DNA of 64,000 nt from Sphingobacterium humi (GCF_009768885.1 NZ_WSQA01000014.1:91291-155290); one strand, 5' to 3'. Positions 43,934-52,423 are shown, counted from the stretch's first letter. Notes: a model not told the origin generated them from the letters alone. Numbers and translations are program-made.

Positions 43934-45865
43934 ATGGACATCACTTCGCTTAGACGCTATTTCCGTAAGGATAGCCCAAGATGGGTTATCTTATTAATTG
44001 ACATGGTAATAGTCTTGCTATGTTATTACTTAACTAATTTTACTGTTAATAGTTTCAAAGGACGTTTCGACGTCGAGATGATGGCAAAAAAATCCCTTTT
44101 CGTTTTAGTGGTATATTACTGTTCTTTCCTTTACTTTAAAACCTACCGTGGCATAGTGCGTCAAACAGGACTAAGAGATGCTTGGGGTATCCTGAAAGCA
44201 GTGTTCGTGGCGTTTGCTGTATTGATGGTTACATCGTTGCTCGTTCGAAATATTTTTCTTGACTCGAATGCTGTAATCGTATTTTTTAGACCCTCTTATG
44301 CCGTTGTGTTTACTCATGCTTTCTTTACAATGGTTTGTTTAGTAGCCGCTCGGGTATTTTATCGAACAGTGTATGAGAGGTTCTTCTTTAGCAGAAGAGC
44401 TGTTGAACGCGTTATGATTTTTGGTGCGGGGAATATGGGAACACTTACCTTAAATTTGTTCAGAAATGAGATACGCCGCAGAGTAAAGGTGGTCGCGTTT
44501 GCGGACGATAATCCCAACAGGATCGGAAAAATGATCAATGGTTATAAGATTATTGACATGAAGAAATTAACTTCTGATTTCGTTAAAAAAATACAAATAG
44601 ATAGTATTATTATTGCTCTAGATGACAATAATAAAGATCGCCTGTCGAAGATATCTGCCTGGATAGAGCCTTTGCCATTAAAATTAAAAATTATGCCTAC
44701 CTCAGCGAAGCTATTAAGCGGTAAAGCGGCAACCAGACAATTGAGGACGTTGAAAATTGAGGACTTGTTAGGTCGTGAAGCGATAAAATTAGAAAATCCA
44801 GTAGTTCATGAAATGATGCATGATAAGGTAATTTTGGTTACGGGCGGAGCAGGGTCTATCGGCTCAGAATTAGTAAGTCAAATCGCCTTCACAGACTTCA
44901 GGTATCTGGTTGTTTTGGACCAAGCGGAATCAGCACTATATGATATTCAACAGGAGTTAAGAAGTAGCTGTCAAAAGGAAAATGTGCTGTTCATGGTTGG
45001 AAATGTGAGGGATCGTCAGTTCATGAACTCTATATTTGAACAATACAGGCCCCAAATTGTATTCCACGCTGCAGCTTATAAACACGTTCCATTGATGGAG
45101 CAGAATCCTTACGAGTCTATTTTAACAAATGTTTGGGGCTCGAAAAATGTAGCAGATATGGCTGACAAATATGACGTCGAAAAATTTGTGATGGTTTCGA
45201 CCGACAAAGCCGTGAATCCAACGAATGTGATGGGTGCAACAAAACGAATCGCAGAAATTTATGTTTCAAGCCTGAATAAAAAGAGCGGCACGAATTATAT
45301 AGTCACCCGTTTCGGGAATGTTTTAGGGTCTAACGGATCGGTCATCCCGTTATTTGAAAAGCAGTTAAAGAAAGGTGGACCGTTGACGGTGACTCATCCG
45401 GATATTACAAGATATTTTATGACTATTCCGGAAGCTTGTCAGTTAGTGCAGGAAGCAGCTGTAATGGGTAAGGGTGGGGAGATTTATGTATTCGATATGG
45501 GTAAGCCTGTCAAAATTATGGATTTGGCCATTCGCATGATACGATTAAAAGGCTACAAATATCCCGAGGATATAAATATTGAAGTTACGGGCCTTCGTCC
45601 TGGGGAAAAGATCTTTGAAGAATTACTTGCAGATAACGAAAACACTAGCAAAACTCACCATAATAAGATTATGATTGCTAGAGTAAATATGGATGATGTA
45701 GAGTTGAAAAGACAGAAAATCGAATCTCTATGCAGACAGGTAATTATACCAACTAATGACCATAATCCTATGTTGCTTGTGGAGCTAGTTAAAGAAATCG
45801 TTCCAGAGTATATTTCCCAGAACTCCGTTTTTTCTACTCTCGACTTTGAAAAAAACAATGCTTAA
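43934..45865 (+). CDS. UDP-N-acetylhexosamine 4,6-dehydratase (CapD/WbpM-like)
   Basis: 643 residues. Four N-terminal membrane helices (roughly 15-140), a linker domain with a first Rossmann motif (MIFGAGNMGTLT), then the catalytic SDR domain: VTGGAGSIGSELV, HAAAYKHVPLMEQNP, VSTDKAVNPTNVMGATK (the Met-x3-Lys active site replacing Tyr-x3-Lys, typical of long WbpM-type enzymes) and TGLRPGEKIFEELL. It makes UDP-4-keto-6-deoxy-HexNAc, the substrate for the reductase encoded at 38176. It is separated from wzc by 204 bases with a hairpin and closes the exopolysaccharide locus. Confidence 0.93.
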   Translation: MDITSLRRYFRKDSPRWVILLIDMVIVLLCYYLTNFTVNSFKGRFDVEMMAKKSLFVLVVYYCSFLYFKTYRGIVRQTGLRDAWGILKAVFVAFAVLMVTSLLVRNIFLDSNAVIVFFRPSYAVVFTHAFFTMVCLVAARVFYRTVYERFFFSRRAVERVMIFGAGNMGTLTLNLFRNEIRRRVKVVAFADDNPNRIGKMINGYKIIDMKKLTSDFVKKIQIDSIIIALDDNNKDRLSKISAWIEPLPLKLKIMPTSAKLLSGKAATRQLRTLKIEDLLGREAIKLENPVVHEMMHDKVILVTGGAGSIGSELVSQIAFTDFRYLVVLDQAESALYDIQQELRSSCQKENVLFMVGNVRDRQFMNSIFEQYRPQIVFHAAAYKHVPLMEQNPYESILTNVWGSKNVADMADKYDVEKFVMVSTDKAVNPTNVMGATKRIAEIYVSSLNKKSGTNYIVTRFGNVLGSNGSVIPLFEKQLKKGGPLTVTHPDITRYFMTIPEACQLVQEAAVMGKGGEIYVFDMGKPVKIMDLAIRMIRLKGYKYPEDINIEVTGLRPGEKIFEELLADNENTSKTHHNKIMIARVNMDDVELKRQKIESLCRQVIIPTNDHNPMLLVELVKEIVPEYISQNSVFSTLDFEKNNA

Positions 45866-46010
45866 AAGATGCTTTCACAACAAAACAAGTATTTATTTTC
45901 AAAATAAAAATTGTTAGATCTTTTTATTTTGGCATGTTTCGATCTACATACGGATGTTAATTAATCGTTAGTTGTGATTTATATCACTGTATTTTAGCTT
46001 TTTATATTTT

Positions 46011-46038
46011 TTTGTTTCTGTATAATTACATACATTTG
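46011..46038 (+). promoter_or_regulatory. Candidate promoter of the second peptide locus
   Basis: TTTG at 46011-46014 and TACATTTG at 46031-46038, spacer 16 bp, matching the Bacteroidota TTTG / TAnnTTTG pair. It would give an untranslated leader of about 185 bases before the peptide ATG at 46231, longer than elsewhere in this window. Confidence 0.5.
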
Positions 46039-46230
46039 CAACGAAATTTACTTAGTGATAAAAATAAGTGTCAAAAATGACAACATTAAATAATATTGAT
46101 GAGGTTATTGTCCAGTTTTTCTCTCTATTATAAATTTTTCTTTTGAATATAATTGGAGGGTAATTATTGTTGACAAAATAGGAATAGGTGCAACAATCAA
46201 ACTTAAACAAATCAAATAATCAAGATAAAA

Positions 46231-46377
46231 ATGGAAAACAAAAAACCTTATGAAACACCTTATTTAAAGGTGTATGAAGTAGAGCTTGAATACGGTATTG
46301 CCGCAGCTTCTATCAATGATAACTCGATGAGCCAGTCTTGGGAAGATAGTTCTAGTTCTCACGATGTAGAATGGTAA
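46231..46377 (+). CDS. Small precursor-like peptide 2 (48 residues)
   Basis: ATG at 46231, preceded by AAGATAAAA. Residues 7-12 are YETPYL, an exact YxxPxL match to the leader motif bound by PqqD-type recognition domains in lasso systems; residues 17-27 are VELEYGIAAAS; the tail is polar and acidic (NDNSMSQSWEDSSSSHDVEW). Spacing from the Tyr to VELE is the same ten residues as in peptide 1. A fimbrillin-like lipoprotein gene follows after 46 bases, then a thioredoxin-like lipoprotein, PqqD, a nucleotidyltransferase and an HPr-kinase-like gene on the same strand. A RiPP-like precursor is my preferred reading; a conserved non-modified companion of fimbrillins is the alternative. Confidence 0.78.
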   Translation: MENKKPYETPYLKVYEVELEYGIAAASINDNSMSQSWEDSSSSHDVEW

Positions 46378-46423
46378 TTTTAATAGTGTCGTTAAATAAA
46401 AAGAATTCGGAAAAAAAATTAAA

Positions 46424-48028
46424 ATGAAATTATCAAACTTCAAAACTATTAATCTAAAATCGACTGCTTCATTAATGTTGGCGATTGCACTATTATCTTC
46501 TTGTAATAAAGAGGTTATTGAATCGTCTGGGCTTACTAAAGTTCAAATTAATGTAGGAGTGGGTAAAGGGGAGTCACAGACTTTTAAAGCTGCTACATTA
46601 CGTTCAGGGCTTTCCTCAAATGTTGTTAGATCAATTGAAATCCCATTTAACAGTGATATAACGCTTGTTGCTACATTCAAGTCAGTAGGTGCTCAGGCTA
46701 CTAGTTCCCCGGGTTTAAAAGCATCCACTAAAACGTTAAGTAATATTTCTGCAGTAAATGGAACTAATACTTTCCCATTAGACGCAGGAACGAGTTATAC
46801 GGTATTAGCCTATCAGGATGGCGTACTCAAGAGTACTCAGAATTTTACAGTAGGAGCAACACCTAACGTTTTTGAACTTGCTCCTGGTGAATATACTTTT
46901 ATAACTTACGCTGCTGGAAATAATGCTATTCTGCCGGCGCCGACGGGTCAACTTTCTTTAGCTAAATTCGAGAATTTGGCGGCATCGGTTGACCTAATGT
47001 ATGCTAAAACACAACAGACTATTAGCCAGGGGGTGACAAATACATTAAACGCTGTCTTAAAGCACGTATTTTCGCAAATTACTGTTAAATTCAACACTGC
47101 CGTTATAGGAAATGCTACAATTGGTAATGGTGGTGAATTTGCTCCAAGTTTTCCTACAGCAAATGTTACATTAACTGATGGTGCGGTAACTGAAACAGGA
47201 ATTGCTGGTGTTAGTAGCATTACATTTCCAACGGGTACGACATCTGGGAATTTATTCGAGAGCACACCTATTAAGGTTATTGCAAATACCACCCAAGGTC
47301 AGATTAAGCTAAAAGCTGTAACGATTGGTGGCGTGACTAAAGATGTTACTTTGAATAATTTAACAATTTTACCTAATTATCGATATGAATTAACGATAGA
47401 CCTCAAAAGACCGAGTTCTGTAAATATTGGAAATATTCATTGGTCATTGGGAAATTTAATCTATAACAACGGTGAATATGGCTTCGCAGCAAATAACGCA
47501 GCGGGAAGCTTTTTCTTCCAAGGTTATGTATTACCAAAAAATATGGATCAAAGCGTGCCTTATGCACAGCAAAATTCAGAAGCTAATAAACCCCTTGGAA
47601 TAAATGGTGCTGCGGGTGACCCTTGTGAGCTAGTCGCACCAGCCGGATCGTGGAGAATGCCATATACTGATGAAGTTAATACTTTGATCGCGGCGACTAA
47701 TGAAGGTGTTCCAAGTTATATTAGAAACCGTTTTAAAGCTTATTATGAGACGGCTTCAGGAACTACTTTAGGTGTATTCTTTAATATTCACGAACGCCCT
47801 AGCGAATCGACAAAAGCTAACTATTTATTCCTTCCAATGTTAGGTTATTACCAAAATGATTTCACAAACAATCGAATTAACACAGAGGGGTATTATATCG
47901 TGAAAGATAGAGGCGCTGCTACTTACCAGTTTTTACGAATAGGTGGTCCACAAGGCGCGGATTATGATACGAGAATTACTGCTGCAGATAAGCAAACGGC
48001 GGCGCAAATAATTTGCGTAAAAGATTAA
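46424..48028 (+). CDS. Fimbrillin-like surface lipoprotein 2
   Basis: 534 residues with a lipoprotein signal (LMLAIALLSSC, Cys27) followed by NKEVIE. The central part is beta-rich (Thr, Ala, Gly, Val) as in fimbrillins. The C-terminal domain from about residue 340 (IHWSLGNLIYNNG, DPCELVAPAGSWRMPYTDEVN) is shared with the lipoprotein at 16790. The final residues AAQIICVKD resemble the CVRD end of the other protein. Anchored by lipid, it probably faces outward. The same order (peptide, then lipoprotein) at both loci indicates a functional pair. Confidence 0.75.
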   Translation: MKLSNFKTINLKSTASLMLAIALLSSCNKEVIESSGLTKVQINVGVGKGESQTFKAATLRSGLSSNVVRSIEIPFNSDITLVATFKSVGAQATSSPGLKASTKTLSNISAVNGTNTFPLDAGTSYTVLAYQDGVLKSTQNFTVGATPNVFELAPGEYTFITYAAGNNAILPAPTGQLSLAKFENLAASVDLMYAKTQQTISQGVTNTLNAVLKHVFSQITVKFNTAVIGNATIGNGGEFAPSFPTANVTLTDGAVTETGIAGVSSITFPTGTTSGNLFESTPIKVIANTTQGQIKLKAVTIGGVTKDVTLNNLTILPNYRYELTIDLKRPSSVNIGNIHWSLGNLIYNNGEYGFAANNAAGSFFFQGYVLPKNMDQSVPYAQQNSEANKPLGINGAAGDPCELVAPAGSWRMPYTDEVNTLIAATNEGVPSYIRNRFKAYYETASGTTLGVFFNIHERPSESTKANYLFLPMLGYYQNDFTNNRINTEGYYIVKDRGAATYQFLRIGGPQGADYDTRITAADKQTAAQIICVKD

Positions 48029-48046
48029 TTTAAGTTTTTATTATTT

Positions 48047-48078
48047 AGGATCCCTAGCCCATGCAGGGATCCTTTTTT
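48047..48078 (+). terminator. Rho-independent terminator between lipoprotein 2 and the thioredoxin-like gene
   Basis: Perfect 9-bp stem AGGATCCCT / AGGGATCCT with a nine-base loop and TTTTTT immediately after. It lies 19 bases after the lipoprotein stop and 6 bases before the next ATG, so it should make the peptide and lipoprotein far more abundant than the downstream genes. Confidence 0.75.
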
Positions 48079-48084
48079 ATAAAT

Positions 48085-48963
48085 ATGAAAGTCAATCCTC
48101 TATTGTTTTTTTTACTTGTTTTGATAGGATGTAACGACGGCGTAAACCAGCGGGAACAGGAAATTGATTTTGCCGCTATACCTGATCGAGCTGATAAATT
48201 GGCCCTATTTCATTACCTGGATTCTTTAGATTTCATAGCCGGGAATCAGTCTGAACTGGATAGTTTAGAGCAAGAACTGGCGAATTTTTTGCACCAAGAA
48301 GCTAATAGTGATTCTGTTATCCAACAGAACGTTTTTCATCATCTGTTAAATAGGTTAGAAGGCAGAAATTATTTGTTAGATTTTTTTCTGGAAAAAATTC
48401 CTTTTTATTTAAATAATCCTGAATCGCCATATTACAATAATGAGTTTTTTGTATCTTTTCTTAAAGCTACTATCAATGCGCCCGCTATCAATGAGGAACT
48501 CAAGATGGCTCATAAATCGCTTTTGCCATTAATCAATATTAACAGGATTGGTACCCTTGCCAATGATTTTGGTTTTGAAACGCTTAGCCTGCGAGCATCA
48601 TCGCTCTATGAAACAAAGGGAGATTATACGCTATTATTTTTTTTCGACCCGAGCTGTATGCATTGTAAGGAACAGCTCAACGCTTTAAAGGAAAGTGAAG
48701 GATTTCGCAACTTTTTGAACAATAAATCAGTTAGCTTTCTGTTGGTAAATCCATGGGGAAATAAGGAGGAGTGGCGAAAGTATGCGCAAAACCTTCCATC
48801 GCAATGGATTATCGGGTTTGATAACAATCAACACATCGTAAACGATGGACTGTTTTATTTGAAAGCAGCGCCTAGTATATACCTGTTAGATGAAAAAAAA
48901 TATGTATTATTAAAGAATACTCAAATTGATGTCGCCATTAATTTTTTATTAAAGGATAATTAA
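48085..48963 (+). CDS. Thioredoxin-like lipoprotein with CxxC (DUF5106-like)
   Basis: About 292 residues. I start at ATG 48085 (MKVNPLLFFLLVLIGC, lipobox Cys16) because the frame's earlier ATG at 48061 lies inside the terminator. The C-terminal domain is a thioredoxin fold: LLFFFDPSCMHCKEQL with the CMHC redox pair and the cis-Pro region KAAPSIYLLD. The N-terminal helical part resembles DUF5106 lipoproteins common in Bacteroidota. It should act in the periplasm on thiols or disulfides; yet neither small peptide contains Cys, so they are not its substrates. It is followed by the PqqD gene after 15 bases. Confidence 0.75.
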   Translation: MKVNPLLFFLLVLIGCNDGVNQREQEIDFAAIPDRADKLALFHYLDSLDFIAGNQSELDSLEQELANFLHQEANSDSVIQQNVFHHLLNRLEGRNYLLDFFLEKIPFYLNNPESPYYNNEFFVSFLKATINAPAINEELKMAHKSLLPLININRIGTLANDFGFETLSLRASSLYETKGDYTLLFFFDPSCMHCKEQLNALKESEGFRNFLNNKSVSFLLVNPWGNKEEWRKYAQNLPSQWIIGFDNNQHIVNDGLFYLKAAPSIYLLDEKKYVLLKNTQIDVAINFLLKDN

Positions 48964-48978
48964 TAATAATTTAGAAAA

Positions 48979-49251
48979 ATGATAGTTAGAACGGATTTAA
49001 TATTGCGAGAACTTGGCGGTGATTTCATGATCGTTGACCCGAGTCAGGGAAAAGTTGATATGTCTCAAGTGTTTAAATTAAATCATACAGCAGCCGATAT
49101 ATTTAGTCATTTCCAGGGAAAAGAGATTAATACTCAACTGGTGAAAGAGTATGTTTTAGATAACTATGATATTGCTGAAGAGATAGCAGAGACCGATTGC
49201 CATAAAATAATAACGGACTTTCTAAAAAATGGATTGCTACTCGACAGATAG
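48979..49251 (+). CDS. PqqD-family peptide-binding protein
   Basis: 90 residues. The family pattern is present: an N-terminal beta sheet (RTDLILRELGGDFMIVDPSQGKVDMS), LNHTAADIFSHFQGK (the L N xTAxxIWxxxxG motif) and a helical C-terminus (ITDFLKNGLLLDR). PqqD proteins are winged-helix RiPP recognition elements that bind leader peptides; free-standing ones also occur with HPr-kinase-like and nucleotidyltransferase genes in lasso clusters. It overlaps the next gene by 23 bases, so the two are translationally coupled. The nearby YxxPxL peptide is the obvious candidate ligand (inference). Confidence 0.85.
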   Translation: MIVRTDLILRELGGDFMIVDPSQGKVDMSQVFKLNHTAADIFSHFQGKEINTQLVKEYVLDNYDIAEEIAETDCHKIITDFLKNGLLLDR

Positions 49252-50356
49252 AACAATAAGCGCCCGAGCAACGCTATTTGACTTGCTGCGCCGCGGTTTA
49301 TGGGTTGATCGACCGCAGTTGGCAAATGTTGAATTCAATAAAGTTGATAGCCGAACATGGGAAGATATTTACAACTTTGCTAGAAAGCATACCGTAGAAG
49401 CGGTTGTCTTCGATGCACTAAAATATCTGCCTAAGGATTCCTTGCCACCAGAGTGTTTACTTGCAAGGTGGCTTGTTCAAATAGAGCAAATTGAAAGGCG
49501 TAATCAGCTGCTAAACAGCTTTATTGCCTCTCAGTGGCGATGGTTTCTTAGTAATAATTTGTCTCCACTGATGCTTAAAGGTCAGGGCGTCGCCCAAGCT
49601 TATGCTATACCATCGCACAGAATAAGTGGAGATATAGATTGGCGCTTAGATGATCTATCTTACAGCACTGCTAAGAAATTATTAGAGCTTTGCAAACAAG
49701 ACTTAACCTCCGATGGACTTGCCTCTCTGAGTTATATTCGTAAAGGTGTAATCGTAGAGCATCACAAAGATGTTTTTAATCTTACCAACCCCTTCTTAAA
49801 AGGCTATTTACTGGTTTTGCTAGAGCAAAGCGAAGCGGAAAACCCTATGATTACCATAGGTGGGGAGAGTATTAAAGTGTTATCCCCATTGATGCAAATT
49901 GTACAAGTAAATATCCATATCTTAAAGCATTTGCTCGCTTTTGGTGTCGGTCTCCGACAGCTTTGTGACTCCGCACGCGTCTATCATTACTACCGAGGAT
50001 CTTACGATCCGGGGGAACTTCAGCGTATTTATAAGCGGATGGGAGTTTTATCCTGGACCCATTATTTACATGACGTCTTGGTCAAGCATTTCGGATTATT
50101 GGAATCTGATTTGCCTTACCCCGTTCCCCGGGGTATACAATCGGAGTGGATGATCGAGGAGATCTGGATGTCTGGTAACTTTGGCTATCACGACGAAAGA
50201 TATAAGAACGGTAAGCACAGTAAGCTGTCGGTTCGTCCAGATTCTTTTGTACGTGTATGGCGAAGCTTCAGACAATATCGGAAAATTGCGCCCATGGAAT
50301 CCATATTTTTTATTTTAACTAGGTTGTTTGCAAAACCTTTTCATAAAAAGAAGTGA
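49229..50356 (+). CDS. Nucleotidyltransferase-family protein (PF14907-like)
   Basis: 375 residues. The middle part LSPLMLKGQGVAQAYAIPSHRISGDIDWRLDD matches the family pattern (LKG......Y......R..GDIDL), with the DxD metal pair as GDIDWR. The family is known from RiPP clusters, including the lasso peptide paeninodin cluster, where it stands beside an HPr-kinase-like gene, as it does here. The reaction catalysed is unknown; nucleotide transfer to a peptide or carrier is possible. No membrane segment or signal peptide is seen. Confidence 0.82.
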   Translation: MDCYSTDRTISARATLFDLLRRGLWVDRPQLANVEFNKVDSRTWEDIYNFARKHTVEAVVFDALKYLPKDSLPPECLLARWLVQIEQIERRNQLLNSFIASQWRWFLSNNLSPLMLKGQGVAQAYAIPSHRISGDIDWRLDDLSYSTAKKLLELCKQDLTSDGLASLSYIRKGVIVEHHKDVFNLTNPFLKGYLLVLLEQSEAENPMITIGGESIKVLSPLMQIVQVNIHILKHLLAFGVGLRQLCDSARVYHYYRGSYDPGELQRIYKRMGVLSWTHYLHDVLVKHFGLLESDLPYPVPRGIQSEWMIEEIWMSGNFGYHDERYKNGKHSKLSVRPDSFVRVWRSFRQYRKIAPMESIFFILTRLFAKPFHKKK

Positions 50357-50694
50357 GTGGTTTATAGCTATGATTAGAATCTTAACGAGTAGGTAAGAAT
50401 TATCAGCCTTAGCACTGATTTATGGTGACTTAATTCTGTTACGCTGTGCAGTTGTTACATCAAAAGATTGTTCTGTCACTAATTTGAAGCATATTGCTTA
50501 ACGGTAAAATTTACGATTAGCGAGTAAAACTGTTATCTCAGGCTATATCAATTTATAACCAATAAAATTAACGAGCTATCAGCATTTTTTTCTAGGGATA
50601 AACCGTGCATTTGTGTCACAGAAAATAGACTCTCGGAATTTATTTCTATAGCGTGGATATTGTTATAATCAATAAAAATATTTTATCTAAAAAA
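50357..50694. other. Gap between the nucleotidyltransferase and HPr-kinase-like genes
   Basis: About 340 bases, AT-rich, no gene and no clear terminator or TAnnTTTG element. The GTG at 50653 could extend the following gene by 14 residues. The size of the gap within an otherwise tight gene group suggests a lost gene or a separate promoter. Confidence 0.4.
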
Positions 50695-51594
50695 ATGAAT
50701 ATCACATACTATCATATTGCTGAACTACTACTGGCCGTTAAGGCTCCAGAAAAGATGGATGTCAGAGCTATTTTGCCTTCATTTCATCCTTTTTACGCAC
50801 ATGATATCGAACGAGAGACTGCTCATATCTCCATTGAATTGACTTTTTCACCATGTCCGACACTAGCTGAAGACGCCGTTCTATTGACCGACGAGTCGAT
50901 CACCTGGGGAGAGAATTTTCGGTTTTATGAATGCGCCGATACCTACCAAGCTATTATTTATGTGGGAAGCGAAGAAAATAAATGGGTGATGGAGTGCTCC
51001 AAGGATTTTCAAAATTCTACTATATATTTAGCGATCGATGATCGTAACTTAATTTCAAATCTTTGCACTTGGTATACCATGATGGCCTTTGGCCAAGCGG
51101 CGCTGGCTTTTGATACAATTCTTATCCATGCTTCCGTGGTTCAAGTGGATAGATTTGCGTATGCATTTTTGGGAAAAAGCGGTACGGGGAAAAGTACACA
51201 CAGCCAACTTTGGCTGTCCGCTATCAAAGGTGCCCTTCTCCTCAATGACGACAATCCTGCAGTTCGTATTCGCGGAGAAAAAGTAGAAGTATTCGGTACG
51301 CCGTGGAGCGGGAAAAAGAAATGTTATTTAGCGCGCAAAGCGCAGCTGCGTGCTTTTGTACGCCTGGAGCAAGCGCCCTTTAATCAGTTCAAAGAAGTTC
51401 TGGGAATGGAGGCTTTCCTTGAGGTCGTGCCCAGCTGCACATCAATACGCTGGAACAGAGAACTTTTTCATAAAATGAACGATACTTTAGAGGCAATATT
51501 GAAAAAAGTAAAAGTGGGACGTTTAAAATGTCTTCCAAACATACGGGCTGCTGAACTCTCTTATATTGAATCAAGTAAAAGTGCCTTAGATTAA
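50695..51594 (+). CDS. HPr-kinase-like protein
   Basis: About 299 residues. Walker A FLGKSGTGKSTHSQLW in the sequence LIHASVVQVDRFAYAFLGKSG, then LLLNDDNPAVRI with the acidic pair, then FGTPWSGKKKCYLARKAQLRAFVRLEQ. This is the HPrK/PqqD-associated P-loop family; lasso members (ThcoK, PsmK, PadeK) phosphorylate the C-terminal Ser of the precursor. Peptide 2 has Ser-rich tail residues 40-43 but ends in Trp; peptide 1 ends in Phe. I start at ATG 50695 (MNITYYHIAELLLAV) after AAAAAAA. Function as a peptide kinase is inference. Confidence 0.8.
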   Translation: MNITYYHIAELLLAVKAPEKMDVRAILPSFHPFYAHDIERETAHISIELTFSPCPTLAEDAVLLTDESITWGENFRFYECADTYQAIIYVGSEENKWVMECSKDFQNSTIYLAIDDRNLISNLCTWYTMMAFGQAALAFDTILIHASVVQVDRFAYAFLGKSGTGKSTHSQLWLSAIKGALLLNDDNPAVRIRGEKVEVFGTPWSGKKKCYLARKAQLRAFVRLEQAPFNQFKEVLGMEAFLEVVPSCTSIRWNRELFHKMNDTLEAILKKVKVGRLKCLPNIRAAELSYIESSKSALD

Positions 51595-51635
51595 ATCCCC
51601 TTTCTATGATTACGACCCACTGCTTAGACCTTATC

Positions 51636-51821
51636 GCTCGTGATTCAAGTAATTTATAGGATCAAAAAAATAATATAATAGCGCAGATGCAGATTATGCA
51701 AGAGGAGGTGAAAAACAAGAGGGATGATGAAGAATTGCAAATTCTCTTTTCCAAATTTCAAAAAATTAAAGAGTGAAAATTATTGCTAGGAAACCTTTTA
51801 GGCATTATTGTAGTAAAATAA
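51636..51821 (+). pseudogene. Remnant of a second dnaG 3' end
   Basis: The last 46 codons align one to one, without gaps, with the end of intact dnaG (55132-55269). For example, DDEELQILFSKFQKIKE here matches DDDLQILLAKYQKLKE, and LLGNLLGIIVVK matches LLGQLLGNIIVK. Codon 31 of that block is TGA where dnaG has Gly, and a one-base deletion in the A run near 51664-51670 puts the preceding part (YRIKK) out of frame. The identity is clear but not close, so the copy is old or came from another species. The 5' nine-tenths is missing; the HPr-kinase-like gene ends 41 bases upstream. Confidence 0.88.
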
Positions 51822-51988
51822 TGGATGGGCGCATAATGAGTATTATTATGTACAGAGAGTAAAGAAAATAATTGTAATAAAATTTTTTCATTAATGTCAA
51901 AGCGCATTAAATTTGTGTGGATATAACAATAATGCAGATTTACTATTTTGATCTAGTTGTGCCAATTTCTTAGCATTTAGGTTTTAAT

Positions 51989-52423
51989 ATGAATAAGATT
52001 ATCATTAATAATGATTTGTTTTTCAATAATTTGGTTTATTTAATTTCAAAAGATAACATTGTAAGATTTTGTTTAAAAGGAAAAAGCATGCAGCCATTCA
52101 TTTATGATGGAAGCATGGTAACCTTAACTTCAGTTCAGGATAATAGTATGAGAATTGGGAATGTTGTTTTAGCAAAGTGGAATGGAACATTTATTTTACA
52201 TAGGATACTTTTTAAATATAAAGAGACAATTTATTTATTTGGTGATGGCAATTTAATGCAAATTGAGAAAGTTTCTAAAGAAGATGTACTAGCTATTTTA
52301 AAATGTTACGAAAATAAAAATGGTTTAAATAAAGATATAACAATCTTATCCAAGTTTTTATCTGCAATTTGGTTTTTATTACGACCTTTAAGAATTTTAA
52401 TTAAAAAATCAGTAACGTCCTAA
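51989..52423 (+). CDS. S24/S26-like peptidase, 3' end altered by an IS element
   Basis: 144 residues. FCLKGKSMQPFIYDGSMVTL carries the SMxP nucleophile region of signal-peptidase/LexA-like folds, and FILHRIL gives the HR motif. The expected general-base Lys is not evident. Such short S24/S26 proteins accompany PqqD/HPr-kinase groups in Bacteroidota and might process the peptide leader. The last codons, GTA ACG TCC TAA, lie inside the terminal sequence of the decayed IS4 element (which starts about 52409), so the natural C-terminus may be replaced. The C-terminal hydrophobic stretch (FLSAIWFLLRPLRILI) remains. Confidence 0.7.
   Translation: MNKIIINNDLFFNNLVYLISKDNIVRFCLKGKSMQPFIYDGSMVTLTSVQDNSMRIGNVVLAKWNGTFILHRILFKYKETIYLFGDGNLMQIEKVSKEDVLAILKCYENKNGLNKDITILSKFLSAIWFLLRPLRILIKKSVTS

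Noticed and set aside
46231..52423. Lasso peptide cluster
   Set aside because: PqqD, HPr-kinase-like and nucleotidyltransferase genes fit, but there is no asparagine-synthetase-like cyclase, no B2 transglutaminase-like protease, and neither peptide has the Thr at -2 with a following Gly core start and Asp/Glu ring residue in a convincing position.
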